Shown here piece by piece: positions 15,963-24,929 of a stretch of DNA of 64,000 bases. This DNA comes from Methanosarcina flavescens (GTDB taxonomy: Archaea; Halobacteriota; Methanosarcinia; Methanosarcinales; Methanosarcinaceae). The notes below the pieces were generated by a model that was not told the origin of the DNA, did not search any database, and saw only the letters and a list, made by a program, of their open reading frames with translations. The stretch spans positions 2,356,001 through 2,420,000 of the forward strand of contig NZ_CP032683.1 of the NCBI RefSeq assembly GCF_001304615.2, written 5' to 3'. How positions within the stretch are numbered: position 1 is the stretch's first letter; every line of letters starts with the position of its first letter. The position numbers were made by a program, and so were the translations under genes.

Positions 15963-18050
15963 ATGAAACTTAAAAAAGGACTTCTGATCTGTTTAATTTC
16001 TTTTATAGCAGCTATAGGTATTGCATCTGCAACTCCAGCAGAATGTCTTAATAATAGTAAACATATAGCTGTATATCTAGAAAACGCACAGACAGTCAGT
16101 CATGATCCTTTCTGTACTTCGATGTTTTATGAGTATAACCTGACATATTTGTTTAATGATACGATTTTGTCTCAAGATTTATCAGGTATTGATTTGCTTA
16201 TAGTCCCTGAAAATCAGATGTCAAATTCAACGGCTGCAATAATAAATGATTATCTGAATAGTGGTGGGAAAGTTTGGTTTCTAAATGATCCAATATTTGA
16301 TGAGAATGGTAACTTACAAACTGCTAATCGGATAAACATTCTGGGAAATTGGAGTCAATATCCTATTAATCATGCTCAGCGAGTATATTTCAATAATACC
16401 GATCCACTTTTATCGGGCTTTCCCTCATCACTCCCGATTCAATCATCGATTGAAAGTTATACCTGGATGAGAGCTTATAGCCCTCGCTCAGGAACAATAT
16501 CGGGATTTAACTATAATGTTTTAATGCACCTGGGGCATTGGGATGGAAATATGCTTGTTAAATTTGAAAATACAACAACTGGGGCTAAAGCAATTTATTC
16601 AAACCCTAATATGTTTATCTCTGGAGGAAAAAATAGCTACTTTGACTCAAATACTGCCTCAGCACTTTTTTACTCATTGAGAGACTGGATTTTGGGTTTC
16701 GAATCAAATACATATAGTGTAGCTGTAACATATCCAAAAACAGATAAAATACTCACATTAACTATAGACGATATTCATGGTTCTGATAATGAGATACAAA
16801 CAACGTCTAATTATTTCAGAATGAAGAAAAATCTTGCATATTCTATTCCAGACACATTTTTTATTATCCCTGATAGTGATACTACAAAGAAAGGACTCAA
16901 TTATTTTTCTCAGTTTGGAGATACTCATACTATTCATCCACATGGGGTGGATTGGACTGATGTAAACACGGCAAGTAATAGTAATGTTACAATGTTTGAA
17001 GATATCATAAATGATGCCACAGGAAAAGAGGATTATGGGTTTTATAGTTTTAGATTTCCAGGAACTACAGGTACAATCCCAGCTTTTCAGATATTTGCAG
17101 ATCTTGGGTATTCAATAAGCTCAAATTATGGACCTTTTACAGGAATGGGCTCTATTGGAGATGAACTAAGTAACAATATGTTCTTCCCAAAGCAAAAGAT
17201 ACTTTATAACAAAAAAACAAATTTAATAGAACTGGAGACTCCTACTAGATACGATATCAATACTGATACCCCAGCTGATATTTATACAGATAATATTAAC
17301 AGTTTACAATATTTTAAAAATATTAACTTCCCAGCTAATTATATCATAGGAGGACATATTCAGGGGGTTATGGAAAACCCCGATATGGTTTCCAATATAT
17401 CCAAAGTTTTTGTCTATATAACTCAAAATTTAGATGATGTATCTTATGAGAGTCTGGAAACCATTGCTAAGTATAATTCGGGAATAAAAAACTCTACAAT
17501 AATAGCAACTCGTAATGATAATAACACTTCTATTGAAATTACTACTCAACAACCAATCAGTAATTTCACAATAAAATTGATTAACAATAGAAATTTAATA
17601 ACTGCTGATTATGATGGTGCAGAAATTTATGAAGACAAAATAAGATATAAAAATGGATTTTACTATATTTATCATGATGTTGATCCGGGCACTCATACAA
17701 TAAACATTACAGACACCGGAGTTCCTGTACATTCATTCTCAATGTCTTCAGATTCTGGGGTAGCTCCATTAACAGTAGCTTTTAATGACACATCTATAAT
17801 TAAATCAGAAAATTTGAGCTGGGATTTTGAAAACGATGGTATAGTCGACTCTACAGAGAAAAACCCTGTTCATGTTTTTGAAAAGGTAGGAGTATATTCT
17901 ATAAATATGACTGTTAGTAGTTCCGATGGAAGCTTCAGCTGCATAAAAACTGTTACAGTAAACCCATTCACGTCAGATGTCTTAAATAAACTGTACTGGT
18001 TCCTATACAAACATCTTAGTAAATTTCTCCCAACATCAATTTTTACCTGA
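15963..18050 (+). CDS. Exported CE4-type polysaccharide deacetylase-like protein with PKD domain
   Basis: A 695-residue protein with an N-terminal signal peptide (LLICLISFIAAIGIASA). Residues about 30-240 form a Rossmann-like domain with GIDLLIVPENQM and LNSGGKVWFLND, similar to amidotransferase-fold or DUF4350-like modules. A NodB-like deacetylase follows: TIDD near residues 267-270 (the Asp pair), the His motif THTIHPHG near 321-328, and RFPGTTGT near 364. A PKD domain lies near 580-665 (SWDFENDGIVDSTEKNPVHVF). It would remove N-acetyl groups from a surface polysaccharide. The His motif is one residue shorter than the usual HTxxHP. It sits between two GH16 genes. Confidence 0.75.
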   Translation: MKLKKGLLICLISFIAAIGIASATPAECLNNSKHIAVYLENAQTVSHDPFCTSMFYEYNLTYLFNDTILSQDLSGIDLLIVPENQMSNSTAAIINDYLNSGGKVWFLNDPIFDENGNLQTANRINILGNWSQYPINHAQRVYFNNTDPLLSGFPSSLPIQSSIESYTWMRAYSPRSGTISGFNYNVLMHLGHWDGNMLVKFENTTTGAKAIYSNPNMFISGGKNSYFDSNTASALFYSLRDWILGFESNTYSVAVTYPKTDKILTLTIDDIHGSDNEIQTTSNYFRMKKNLAYSIPDTFFIIPDSDTTKKGLNYFSQFGDTHTIHPHGVDWTDVNTASNSNVTMFEDIINDATGKEDYGFYSFRFPGTTGTIPAFQIFADLGYSISSNYGPFTGMGSIGDELSNNMFFPKQKILYNKKTNLIELETPTRYDINTDTPADIYTDNINSLQYFKNINFPANYIIGGHIQGVMENPDMVSNISKVFVYITQNLDDVSYESLETIAKYNSGIKNSTIIATRNDNNTSIEITTQQPISNFTIKLINNRNLITADYDGAEIYEDKIRYKNGFYYIYHDVDPGTHTINITDTGVPVHSFSMSSDSGVAPLTVAFNDTSIIKSENLSWDFENDGIVDSTEKNPVHVFEKVGVYSINMTVSSSDGSFSCIKTVTVNPFTSDVLNKLYWFLYKHLSKFLPTSIFT

Positions 18051-18482
18051 AATCAATGAGGATATCAAAACTATTTCACATTAGGTGAATCAATTGACTA
18101 TCTTCAATGCTGGATTTGTGGATGTAATTTAATTTTGGGATCTGCTTATGATTGCGAATAGATAGTGATCTAATTTCCAATATCATGCAACTGGTCAAAC
18201 TATGGTAGTTCCCATATCCAGATACACAAGGGGAAAATATAGAAAAAAAAATAAATGTTTATAATATGAATGCAGGTTGTAAAATGATATATTTATGTTT
18301 TAATAAATCTTAAATTAGTGCATGCAGTATTAAAAAGTAAGTTTGGATTACTCCTATAATCATTAGCCCATATGATATATTTCAGAGCAATGAGGTTTTA
18401 AAAATATTCTTATGAAAAATGGGAGAGTGATCTCCAAGCTTATTTGGCCATGATTTCCACTTAGTACCTTGGATGTTTAACG
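18051..18482. other. AT-rich spacer, nothing recognised
   Basis: About 430 bp without a gene. An AT-rich box (AAAATGATATATTTATG) near 18281 could be a promoter element for the next GH16 gene. Confidence 0.4.
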
Positions 18483-19340
18483 ATGAAAAAGCTGGTAGTC
18501 GTATTTGGCTTCATATTACTGAATCTTGTTATGCTAATAATTGTCATATTGGTTAATAATTTTAGTTTTACCTGGTTACTACCGGAAGCTCAAGACCCTG
18601 TTACAGATGTAAAGACTGGACATCCGAGTAATGTGAGTCATGGCCGCCTGTTGTGGAGTGGAATTAACTGGAGGGTGATATCTCAGTTGGAAAATAACAC
18701 ATGGGTGGACGATCAAGGGCGCTTACATATGAGGTTACAAAAAATTGGTGATACATGGTGTTGTACTACACTTGAAAGCCCTTATACCGTCAAGTATGGG
18801 AAATTTATATGGAACATAAGTTCTCCATCCCTGAATTTAGAACGTAATACATCAATAGGGATGTTTACTTATGCGAATGATACTAATGAGATTGATATAG
18901 AAATAAATCAATGGCCTGGGCATGATGAACACTTGTGGTTCACCAATCAGCCTGGATCAGTTGAAGATTATCCTTCAAATATATATTATGATGTATATTC
19001 TGATTCGCCATATTTAAATGAAACAAATATAACTTATATTATTGAGTGGGAACCTACTTATATAAATTTTTCCGTAGTTAGTAGTGATGGATCAATTATC
19101 AGTAACTGGAATTATACAAACGAGAGTGAGATTCCGCATGTAGAATCAACAATTTGTCAATATTTTGGTACTGTAGCTAATTTTACTCCTCAGAATGAGC
19201 AACCCAAAGAGATCGTCTTCAACAGTTTCCAGTATATAAGCAGTAAACAATCTTCTAACTATGAATCAGCTGATGATCTCAATCCTGAAAATGAAACGAA
19301 ATTCTATAAAGGAGTTATTGATAAACTTAATGAATTATAA
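18483..19340 (+). CDS. Membrane-anchored GH16-type glycosidase
   Basis: The 285-residue protein has one N-terminal membrane helix (residues 3-27) with no obvious cleavage site, so it is probably anchored facing outside. The GH16-like domain has the catalytic motif NEIDIEINQW (E136, D138, E140). It shares NTWVDDQ, HMRLQKIGDTW, TVKYGKF and NQPGSVEDYP with the 14085 protein, which shows they are paralogues. It lacks PKD domains. Expected role: trimming or remodelling a beta-linked surface polysaccharide. The ATG 18483 has no clear ribosome site. Confidence 0.83.
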   Translation: MKKLVVVFGFILLNLVMLIIVILVNNFSFTWLLPEAQDPVTDVKTGHPSNVSHGRLLWSGINWRVISQLENNTWVDDQGRLHMRLQKIGDTWCCTTLESPYTVKYGKFIWNISSPSLNLERNTSIGMFTYANDTNEIDIEINQWPGHDEHLWFTNQPGSVEDYPSNIYYDVYSDSPYLNETNITYIIEWEPTYINFSVVSSDGSIISNWNYTNESEIPHVESTICQYFGTVANFTPQNEQPKEIVFNSFQYISSKQSSNYESADDLNPENETKFYKGVIDKLNEL

Positions 19341-19686
19341 GCAAATGGAAAAAGTATATACCTGTAGGTTCAATCGTAGAAAATATGTTTATATTAGCAA
19401 AGAAAAGTACTTCAGGAGATATTTGAATATAAATTAGGATACTCATTCAAAGTCTCTTTATCTTTTTTCTCAAATTCTACGCTATTTGGGTCTAATGAAT
19501 AAGGAAAAGACTGCAATTTTTATTTTTTTCTCTGGATATTCTTGTATATTTTTATCCATATGATATTACTTTAAATTTTTAGGATAAGTTTATTTTCCCC
19601 TAGGACTTATTGAAATTCCTCCCTAACTCTATATGTAAAATCTGGAATTAGGGCAGAAGAACTGTCTTGGTTCTATATTAATGTAA
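19341..19686. other. Convergent spacer, nothing recognised
   Basis: About 345 bp between the plus-strand GH16 gene and the minus-strand acyltransferase. It holds several T-rich runs, e.g. at about 19518-19533, that may end transcription from the left. Confidence 0.4.
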
Positions 19687-20313
19687 TTATGATTTTCTTA
19701 AAAAATTCAATTTCCTTATTTCTCTGATATGCTTTGATCTATCACTTACTACAAGTGAATTAGGCTTTACATCTGTATCTATTATAGATCCTGCACCTAT
19801 AACCGATCCTGCACCAATTGTTACTCCGCCTAATACTATGACGTTTGCTCCGATCCAGCATCCATCTTCAACAACTATTTTCTTAATCCTATGTTTTCCA
19901 ACTCTTTTTTTTTCATTTCCTAAGTCGTGAGTGTCAGTCATGAAGAGCGTATTTGGACCTATGCCAACATTATTACCAATAAAGGTTTGTGGCCTTAACT
20001 GTACATTATAATTTATATCTACGTTATCTCCGATTTCTATTGGACCAAAAAGCTTACAAAAATTTGAAATACCTACATTTTTTCCAAAAACATATTTTCG
20101 AGTTAGCAATTCCGAGAAGTAAACATCTTTCCCGATAGATGGAATTGATTTACATTTTATAAAAGGTAATAATATAAGTCCTCTTAGCTTCCCAAGCGAG
20201 ACAATAACTGGTGAGTCTACAATTATTATTTTTGTCAGTAATAAAATTAGAGGTGTTATTATCCCATCAATCCCTTTTATAATATAGTATAACATCTCTC
20301 TTAATGAAATCAT
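19687..20313 (-). CDS. Hexapeptide-repeat acyltransferase (WbbJ/maa-like)
   Basis: The 208-residue protein has the left-handed beta-helix repeat pattern [LIV]-G-x4. Examples are IGDNVDINYNVQL, IGNNVGIGPNTLF, GCWIGANVIVLGGVTIGAG and SVIGAGSIIDTDV. The D-T-H-D at the cofactor side is typical of sugar O-acetyltransferases, which use acetyl-CoA. A hydrophobic N-terminus (GIITPLILLLTKIIIV) may give membrane contact. It likely modifies a glycan made by neighbouring genes. It is transcribed away from them, by itself. Confidence 0.87.
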   Translation of the reverse strand: MISLREMLYYIIKGIDGIITPLILLLTKIIIVDSPVIVSLGKLRGLILLPFIKCKSIPSIGKDVYFSELLTRKYVFGKNVGISNFCKLFGPIEIGDNVDINYNVQLRPQTFIGNNVGIGPNTLFMTDTHDLGNEKKRVGKHRIKKIVVEDGCWIGANVIVLGGVTIGAGSVIGAGSIIDTDVKPNSLVVSDRSKHIREIRKLNFLRKS

Positions 20314-20735
20314 GTTATTTCAACCCTTTTTTAGTCATCATCTTTCTCCGACTATTTCAGATCTGAAAATGGAATATGAGCAACTATTGATATTATTCTG
20401 GCAACTTTACATTATATAAACTAACTCTTTTATCTCGCTGGTGTGCTAGTTTTGTTATTGACTAACTATATTATGACCAAAAAAATTATTATTTTTCAGT
20501 CCATAAATTTCTTTAATTATGTTTTTCTATCCTTAAACTTATACAACTTTCAAACTTAGAAAATTATAGATTGCAGATAAATATACAAGGTTGAAAAAAG
20601 TGTAGCTTCTGATCAAAGAAATCATGGTGAAGACTGGATATCCCATTTATCAATATTTTAATTGATAAACTTCCATCCCAAGCTTCACCTGTTATTACTC
20701 TTCGATTTAAGCTATTTACTTACTCAATGTACGTT
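20314..20735. other. AT-rich spacer, nothing recognised
   Basis: About 420 bp between two minus-strand genes. No open frame or clear repeat is seen. It must contain the promoter of the acyltransferase gene. Confidence 0.4.
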
Positions 20736-22016
20736 CTAATTGCTCAGTATTGAGCCTAAAATATTTTTAAGTAATTCGATATCTAGGAATGATGAAGTGC
20801 GAATTAATTTTTTAACAAATTGATCTGAACTTCTAACTTTCCATCCTCTGGCAGTTAGGTTATTCGCATGTGCGGCTCCTTTACTTGAAGGCTCAGCATT
20901 CCCAGTTATATCTAAATAACCATTTTCGGTATTATACGAATCCATTGTTTGAAGTATTTTATCTACTTCTGTTTGGTTTAGTGAGTTTTGACTAACGTTT
21001 AAGTTAATCAAACCAGGATTATTAGATATATCTAAACTTATCAGGTTATTATTATACATATTCACGGTACCTTCTCTACCAGCAGGGAAGCAACCAGAAA
21101 GATTAGCAGCAGTATAATTGTTATCAGACGATAGAACACTTTTCAAATTCGTTGAAGTCAGGTGCAGAGTGCCGCTCTGGTTACTGTTCCAGGTGAAAAA
21201 GTCTTCTAAAAGTGGGAGCTGATTGTACGGTAATGTGCCGGTCATATGTGGATTATCTCTGATGCATACATGCCATATATTAGCTCCTGTATTGCCCCAA
21301 TTTATTGTATATGTTGGGCTTTGCTGAACTGCTGCACGAAGATCTTCCAGAGAAGGAGCTTCGGATATATCAAGATATGAAAGATTACAACATTCGAGGC
21401 AAAGCCTTTTCAGAGATGGAACGTTATGGAGCGTAATGGTATTCAACGATGTACAATAATAACATTCAATAGTATGCAGCGCCGTGAAGTTACTGAAATC
21501 CAGCTCAGTTATCGGATTATAGCTTGAAGCCCATACCTGGAGGTAAGGGGCAACATTTTCTAAACCACTGACAGCTATTACATTCTGTTGTTCTAAATTT
21601 TCTATTGTATTGGGACCTGGAGTTACTCCCCCATCTGAACCGTCATAACCAATATTGATCTTAGTTACTGCACTCCAGGGCGTTACTACCAGAGTGTTTA
21701 CTCTTGTCTCTTTTGAGCCAAATTTTACAGTAGGAGATGCAGAATTGGATGTTGAGCCATCACCAAATACCCACTTAATCTCAGGATTACCTGTGACCGT
21801 AATAATCGGTGAAAATGACGAACCAGTAGTAATAAACGTAATATTTGCTTCAGGTGTTGGAGGCTCTTTCTTCATATCTTGATTATAGTTTGAATTGTCT
21901 TTGTCTGTGTTTAAACTTATACATCCTAGAGTCGAAGCAACTAGAGCAATAATTAATAAAGTTAAAATTAATGAAGTTAAAAATTTAATTTGAGAAGTTC
22001 TGCTGAAGAATCTCAT
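20736..22016 (-). CDS. Exported lipoprotein with PKD-like and leucine-rich-repeat-like regions
   Basis: The 426-residue protein has a hydrophobic leader ending in a lipobox-like STLGC, so the Cys may be lipid-modified. A short PKD-like segment (IKWVFGDGSTSNSASP) lies at about residues 79-105. An irregular LRR-like array follows, with LTELDFSNFTALHTI-type strands, SLKRLCLECCNLSYLDIS and SLDISNNPGLINLNVS. The family is common in Methanosarcina surface proteins; no enzymatic residues are visible. Binding or adhesion is an inference. A four-copy 21-bp repeat lies about 105 bp upstream. Confidence 0.72.
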   Translation of the reverse strand: MRFFSRTSQIKFLTSLILTLLIIALVASTLGCISLNTDKDNSNYNQDMKKEPPTPEANITFITTGSSFSPIITVTGNPEIKWVFGDGSTSNSASPTVKFGSKETRVNTLVVTPWSAVTKINIGYDGSDGGVTPGPNTIENLEQQNVIAVSGLENVAPYLQVWASSYNPITELDFSNFTALHTIECYYCTSLNTITLHNVPSLKRLCLECCNLSYLDISEAPSLEDLRAAVQQSPTYTINWGNTGANIWHVCIRDNPHMTGTLPYNQLPLLEDFFTWNSNQSGTLHLTSTNLKSVLSSDNNYTAANLSGCFPAGREGTVNMYNNNLISLDISNNPGLINLNVSQNSLNQTEVDKILQTMDSYNTENGYLDITGNAEPSSKGAAHANNLTARGWKVRSSDQFVKKLIRTSSFLDIELLKNILGSILSN

Positions 22017-22121
22017 AACAGATTCCCTAACAATATTTGTTGAATTTTTTTCCTAAAACTCTATATTATTTTTGAATTTAAATTAAGTTTTAAAGTATAT
22101 AAGTTTAATTAATTTGAATTA

Positions 22122-22204
22122 TGGGCTTAAAATTAAAATCTATGTGCTTAAAATTAAGACTTATGTATTCAAAATTAAGACTTATACAATTAAAATTAAG
22201 ACAT
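22122..22204. repeat. Four tandem 21-bp repeats upstream of the lipoprotein gene
   Basis: Units lie at 22122-22142, 22143-22163, 22164-22184 and 22185-22204, with the core TTAAAATTAAGACTTAT. They sit in the promoter region of the minus-strand gene that starts at 22016. Two helical turns per unit would place all copies on one DNA face. The rest of the 22017-22435 gap shows no gene. Confidence 0.8.
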
Positions 22205-22435
22205 TACCAAGGATTCTAATTTCAAAATCACATTCTTTTAACCTATTTCATTGTCTTTCTGGTAAGAAACCTTTTATCAAATAATTACCCATTGACACTT
22301 CATTCTTTCTATCCTTTACCGGAGTAAAGCCGATTTTGGATGTACTTTTCGAAAAAAGACCTTCTGAGGAAATAAAGGTAAAAATCGTTTTAATTTATTG
22401 TTAAATCTCGTTCTAGCTCTTAATAACAGTAGGAT

Positions 22436-23989
22436 TTAAATATAAGGATTGTATGTTTGATTGTCAAGATCTATAGGACGATAATCAATGTGGGTATATT
22501 TTTCCTGATCATTCCACGATTCAAAAACTCCCAACCCTAATTCAGCTGCATAAAACTCAACTAGACCTGTAGCCTGTGAACCAACTTCTCTTCTTATATA
22601 ATCTATCATAACTGAATCTGTTGCTACAGGATCAACTCCAAAGAAAAGAGTTTCTGGGGGTTTGTTACCAAATGATTTCCATAGCGTGGGCGGAGCGGTA
22701 TTTACATTGGGGTTCCCCATAATACCGTCACCTATAATTAACCTGGTTTTATTTCGGAAAACCGGGTTATTATTAATGTCTGCCAGGAGTTTTGCAAATG
22801 AATCGGCATTGTGTGCTGGAGAGCGCCCGTGTGCATCAGCAGTATAGGAAACACTCCCAAAATTATTCTTCAAACTTAATGTTACTCTTCCAACGGTTTT
22901 AAATCCATGTCCTTTTAACTGAGGCATGTTGATTATGTAGGTTGCGTTAACAAATATTTTAGCAGGTTTTATTTTTTCAGCGTAAGCTGTGCTTGTTGAT
23001 GCATATTCCGAGTTATCCGAAACATAACCCGATAGAAAAATATTAGGTCTTCCCTCAATATATGGTCCGGAATTTTCATTTACATAGTACTTTATTTCTT
23101 TATCATAGATTCTCTCTCTAAACTGATCATGAACTGGTCTTGAGGGATCGGTTATCCATATATTTTCGGATGGGACACCAATAGATCTCAATCCTTTTAT
23201 TACCGAATTTACAATTGCTGCGTAATTAAGCATGCTCGTATCTGAATCATCATCAAAATAAAACCCGTTTGTATAATGCCAGTTATTATTGAAATTCACT
23301 TTTATTGCAACCGTTTCTCCACTTTTGTATGGGATTATTTTTCTCCATCCATCTTGAGGGGAAGTTGTCCCAGTCAATTCCATTATTCCGATCTCTACCA
23401 TCTTGTCTATTTCAGATTGATTCATGTAGTTATTCGGATTTCCCACTCCTTTCCATGTAGTGGAATTTGAATTATGAACCGCTACAACTCTATGAGGAGA
23501 AGGGAGATCATAAGCAGCTGGAATTGTTGCATATTGAGTATTAATTCCCAGTTCTTCTTGCTCAGATTCGGATAAAACTTTTCCATGCACTCCAGGCTCA
23601 ATTGGAGGAATAATCGGGTTATTATAACGCGCAAGTAAAAATAATCCAGCTATTGAAGCTGCGACCAGTACACCTAAAAGTAGTTTACTTAATTTAATAT
23701 CTTGATTTAAAAAAAGTTTAATCTTCTCGCTGTATAATAGGAGTATCGCAAAGGTACTTATATTTGCAATGGCAGCTTTCTGACAGGGGTAAACAATTCT
23801 AGAAGGTTTTGTTCCGGATCTGCACACCAGCCAGAATAAGTTTGCAAAAATTACAAATAATAAACTATTTTTAAATTTATGACTCAAATAACTTATCTTA
23901 TATTTAAAGGATGTTTTTTTGTGGTTAGTGAATGTGTGAGACTGAGTTTCATTATGAGAATGACAATGATGCTCTTTATCTTCTTCCAT
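22436..23989 (-). CDS. DUF362 domain membrane protein
   Basis: The 517-residue protein opens with a His-rich tail (HHCHSHNETQSHTFTNH). Membrane segments follow at about residues 43-60 and 72-120, including SGTKPSRIVYPCQKAA. The DUF362 domain fills the rest (VAVHNSNSTTWKG, NMPQLKGHGFKTVGRVTLSLKN, IGDGIMGNPN). DUF362 proteins often occur near redox or cofactor genes and their biochemical role is unsettled. There is no ferredoxin-type Cys cluster here. It is encoded alone on the minus strand. The His stretch could bind metal; that is inference. Confidence 0.83.
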   Translation of the reverse strand: MEEDKEHHCHSHNETQSHTFTNHKKTSFKYKISYLSHKFKNSLLFVIFANLFWLVCRSGTKPSRIVYPCQKAAIANISTFAILLLYSEKIKLFLNQDIKLSKLLLGVLVAASIAGLFLLARYNNPIIPPIEPGVHGKVLSESEQEELGINTQYATIPAAYDLPSPHRVVAVHNSNSTTWKGVGNPNNYMNQSEIDKMVEIGIMELTGTTSPQDGWRKIIPYKSGETVAIKVNFNNNWHYTNGFYFDDDSDTSMLNYAAIVNSVIKGLRSIGVPSENIWITDPSRPVHDQFRERIYDKEIKYYVNENSGPYIEGRPNIFLSGYVSDNSEYASTSTAYAEKIKPAKIFVNATYIINMPQLKGHGFKTVGRVTLSLKNNFGSVSYTADAHGRSPAHNADSFAKLLADINNNPVFRNKTRLIIGDGIMGNPNVNTAPPTLWKSFGNKPPETLFFGVDPVATDSVMIDYIRREVGSQATGLVEFYAAELGLGVFESWNDQEKYTHIDYRPIDLDNQTYNPYI

Positions 23990-24403
23990 CAGTACCTACC
24001 TTTACGCCTCAGTTCCAAAATCTTGTGTTAAAACAAATGTGATGTCACTATATAAAGTTTATAATTTTTAATTAAATAATGATGTAACCATACAATAATG
24101 CAGATTTATTAACTGGTTCTACTTCTCAAGAGTCCTTTATATTCAGGTTTTACTATGGGACTGAAGCACCTTGAACTGAAAACCAGATAACGAAAATATT
24201 CAATGGGAGGTCTTCCTTCCAGTCTTAGCTGTTAGGTATAGAAAATTAGAGGGTAACAGCTCGCTTAAAGCCCTAATCAAAACTTTTTTATATTTTAGCG
24301 TATTGTTATTACAGTAGTATATTATCATAGTAGTGATATAACATTACTTCAATGAGTTTACAATACAGCCTGACAGACACTTAAATACTTGGAAGGTATT
24401 CTT
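23990..24403. other. Divergent spacer with AT-rich promoter-like DNA
   Basis: The spacer separates the minus-strand DUF362 gene from a plus-strand small membrane gene. CTATATAAAG near 24050 is a candidate TATA box. No gene is seen. Confidence 0.4.
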
Positions 24404-24667
24404 ATGTTGTTGAGCACCATCACGTCTAGCATTATTTCTTCAAGCGCTATTTCATCGAGTGCAATTTCAATGCTTACGACCCCTGGACTTCCTCAGTATG
24501 GGGCTACAGTGACTATCGGGCTTATAGTTCTCCTTTCTCTAAAAGAAGTGTTATCTGCTTCTGAAAAATGGAATAAATATCTCAATAATTCTTTTAATCT
24601 GGCAATTGTTCCTTTGCTTTTCAGTTTTGTAGCAATTGTATTTTTCAAAGTTTTACAGATCATCTGA
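24404..24667 (+). CDS. Small hydrophobic membrane protein, unknown function
   Basis: ATG 24404 follows GGAAGGT with a 6-nt gap, so I prefer it to TTG 24389; the product has 87 residues. A serine-rich start (SIISSSAISSSAIS) is followed by two helices (about 31-48 and 66-87) joined by a short KEVLSASEKWNKYLNNS loop. It resembles small proteins I associate with Methanosarcina genomes but I cannot name a family. Its stop codon overlaps the start of the 24661 repeat. Confidence 0.6.
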   Translation: MLLSTITSSIISSSAISSSAISMLTTPGLPQYGATVTIGLIVLLSLKEVLSASEKWNKYLNNSFNLAIVPLLFSFVAIVFFKVLQII

Positions 24668-24720
24668 TCATCTCAAAGGTCATCTGATCGTCTCATAGGT
24701 ATTTGACTGTTTCACAGGTC
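24661..24720. repeat. 20-bp repeat, two good copies and one degenerate
   Basis: CATCTGATCATCTCAAAGGT (24661-24680) and CATCTGATCGTCTCATAGGT (24681-24700) are tandem, with a poorer third copy at 24701-24720. The first copy includes the stop codon of the small membrane gene. T-rich DNA follows before the convergent CPBP gene and probably terminates both transcripts. Confidence 0.75.
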
Positions 24721-24929
24721 AGGTGATTCATAGCTTCTCTAGCTAGAATTCTCTTTTTTATTATGCTTTTTCATACTTTTCATATGTTTTTATATACTTT
24801 TTATGCTTTTTATGAGAATAAATATTGAGACACGGCTGCTAATACATGGATCAGAATAAAAAAATTGTAATTAGCATAATAAGAGAATTTTAAGCTTAAC
24901 TGGCTCCTTAAAATGATTTAAAGGGGCTG

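Noticed and set aside
22122-22204. CRISPR-like array
   Set aside because: Units are directly adjacent without unique spacers and no cas genes are in the window.
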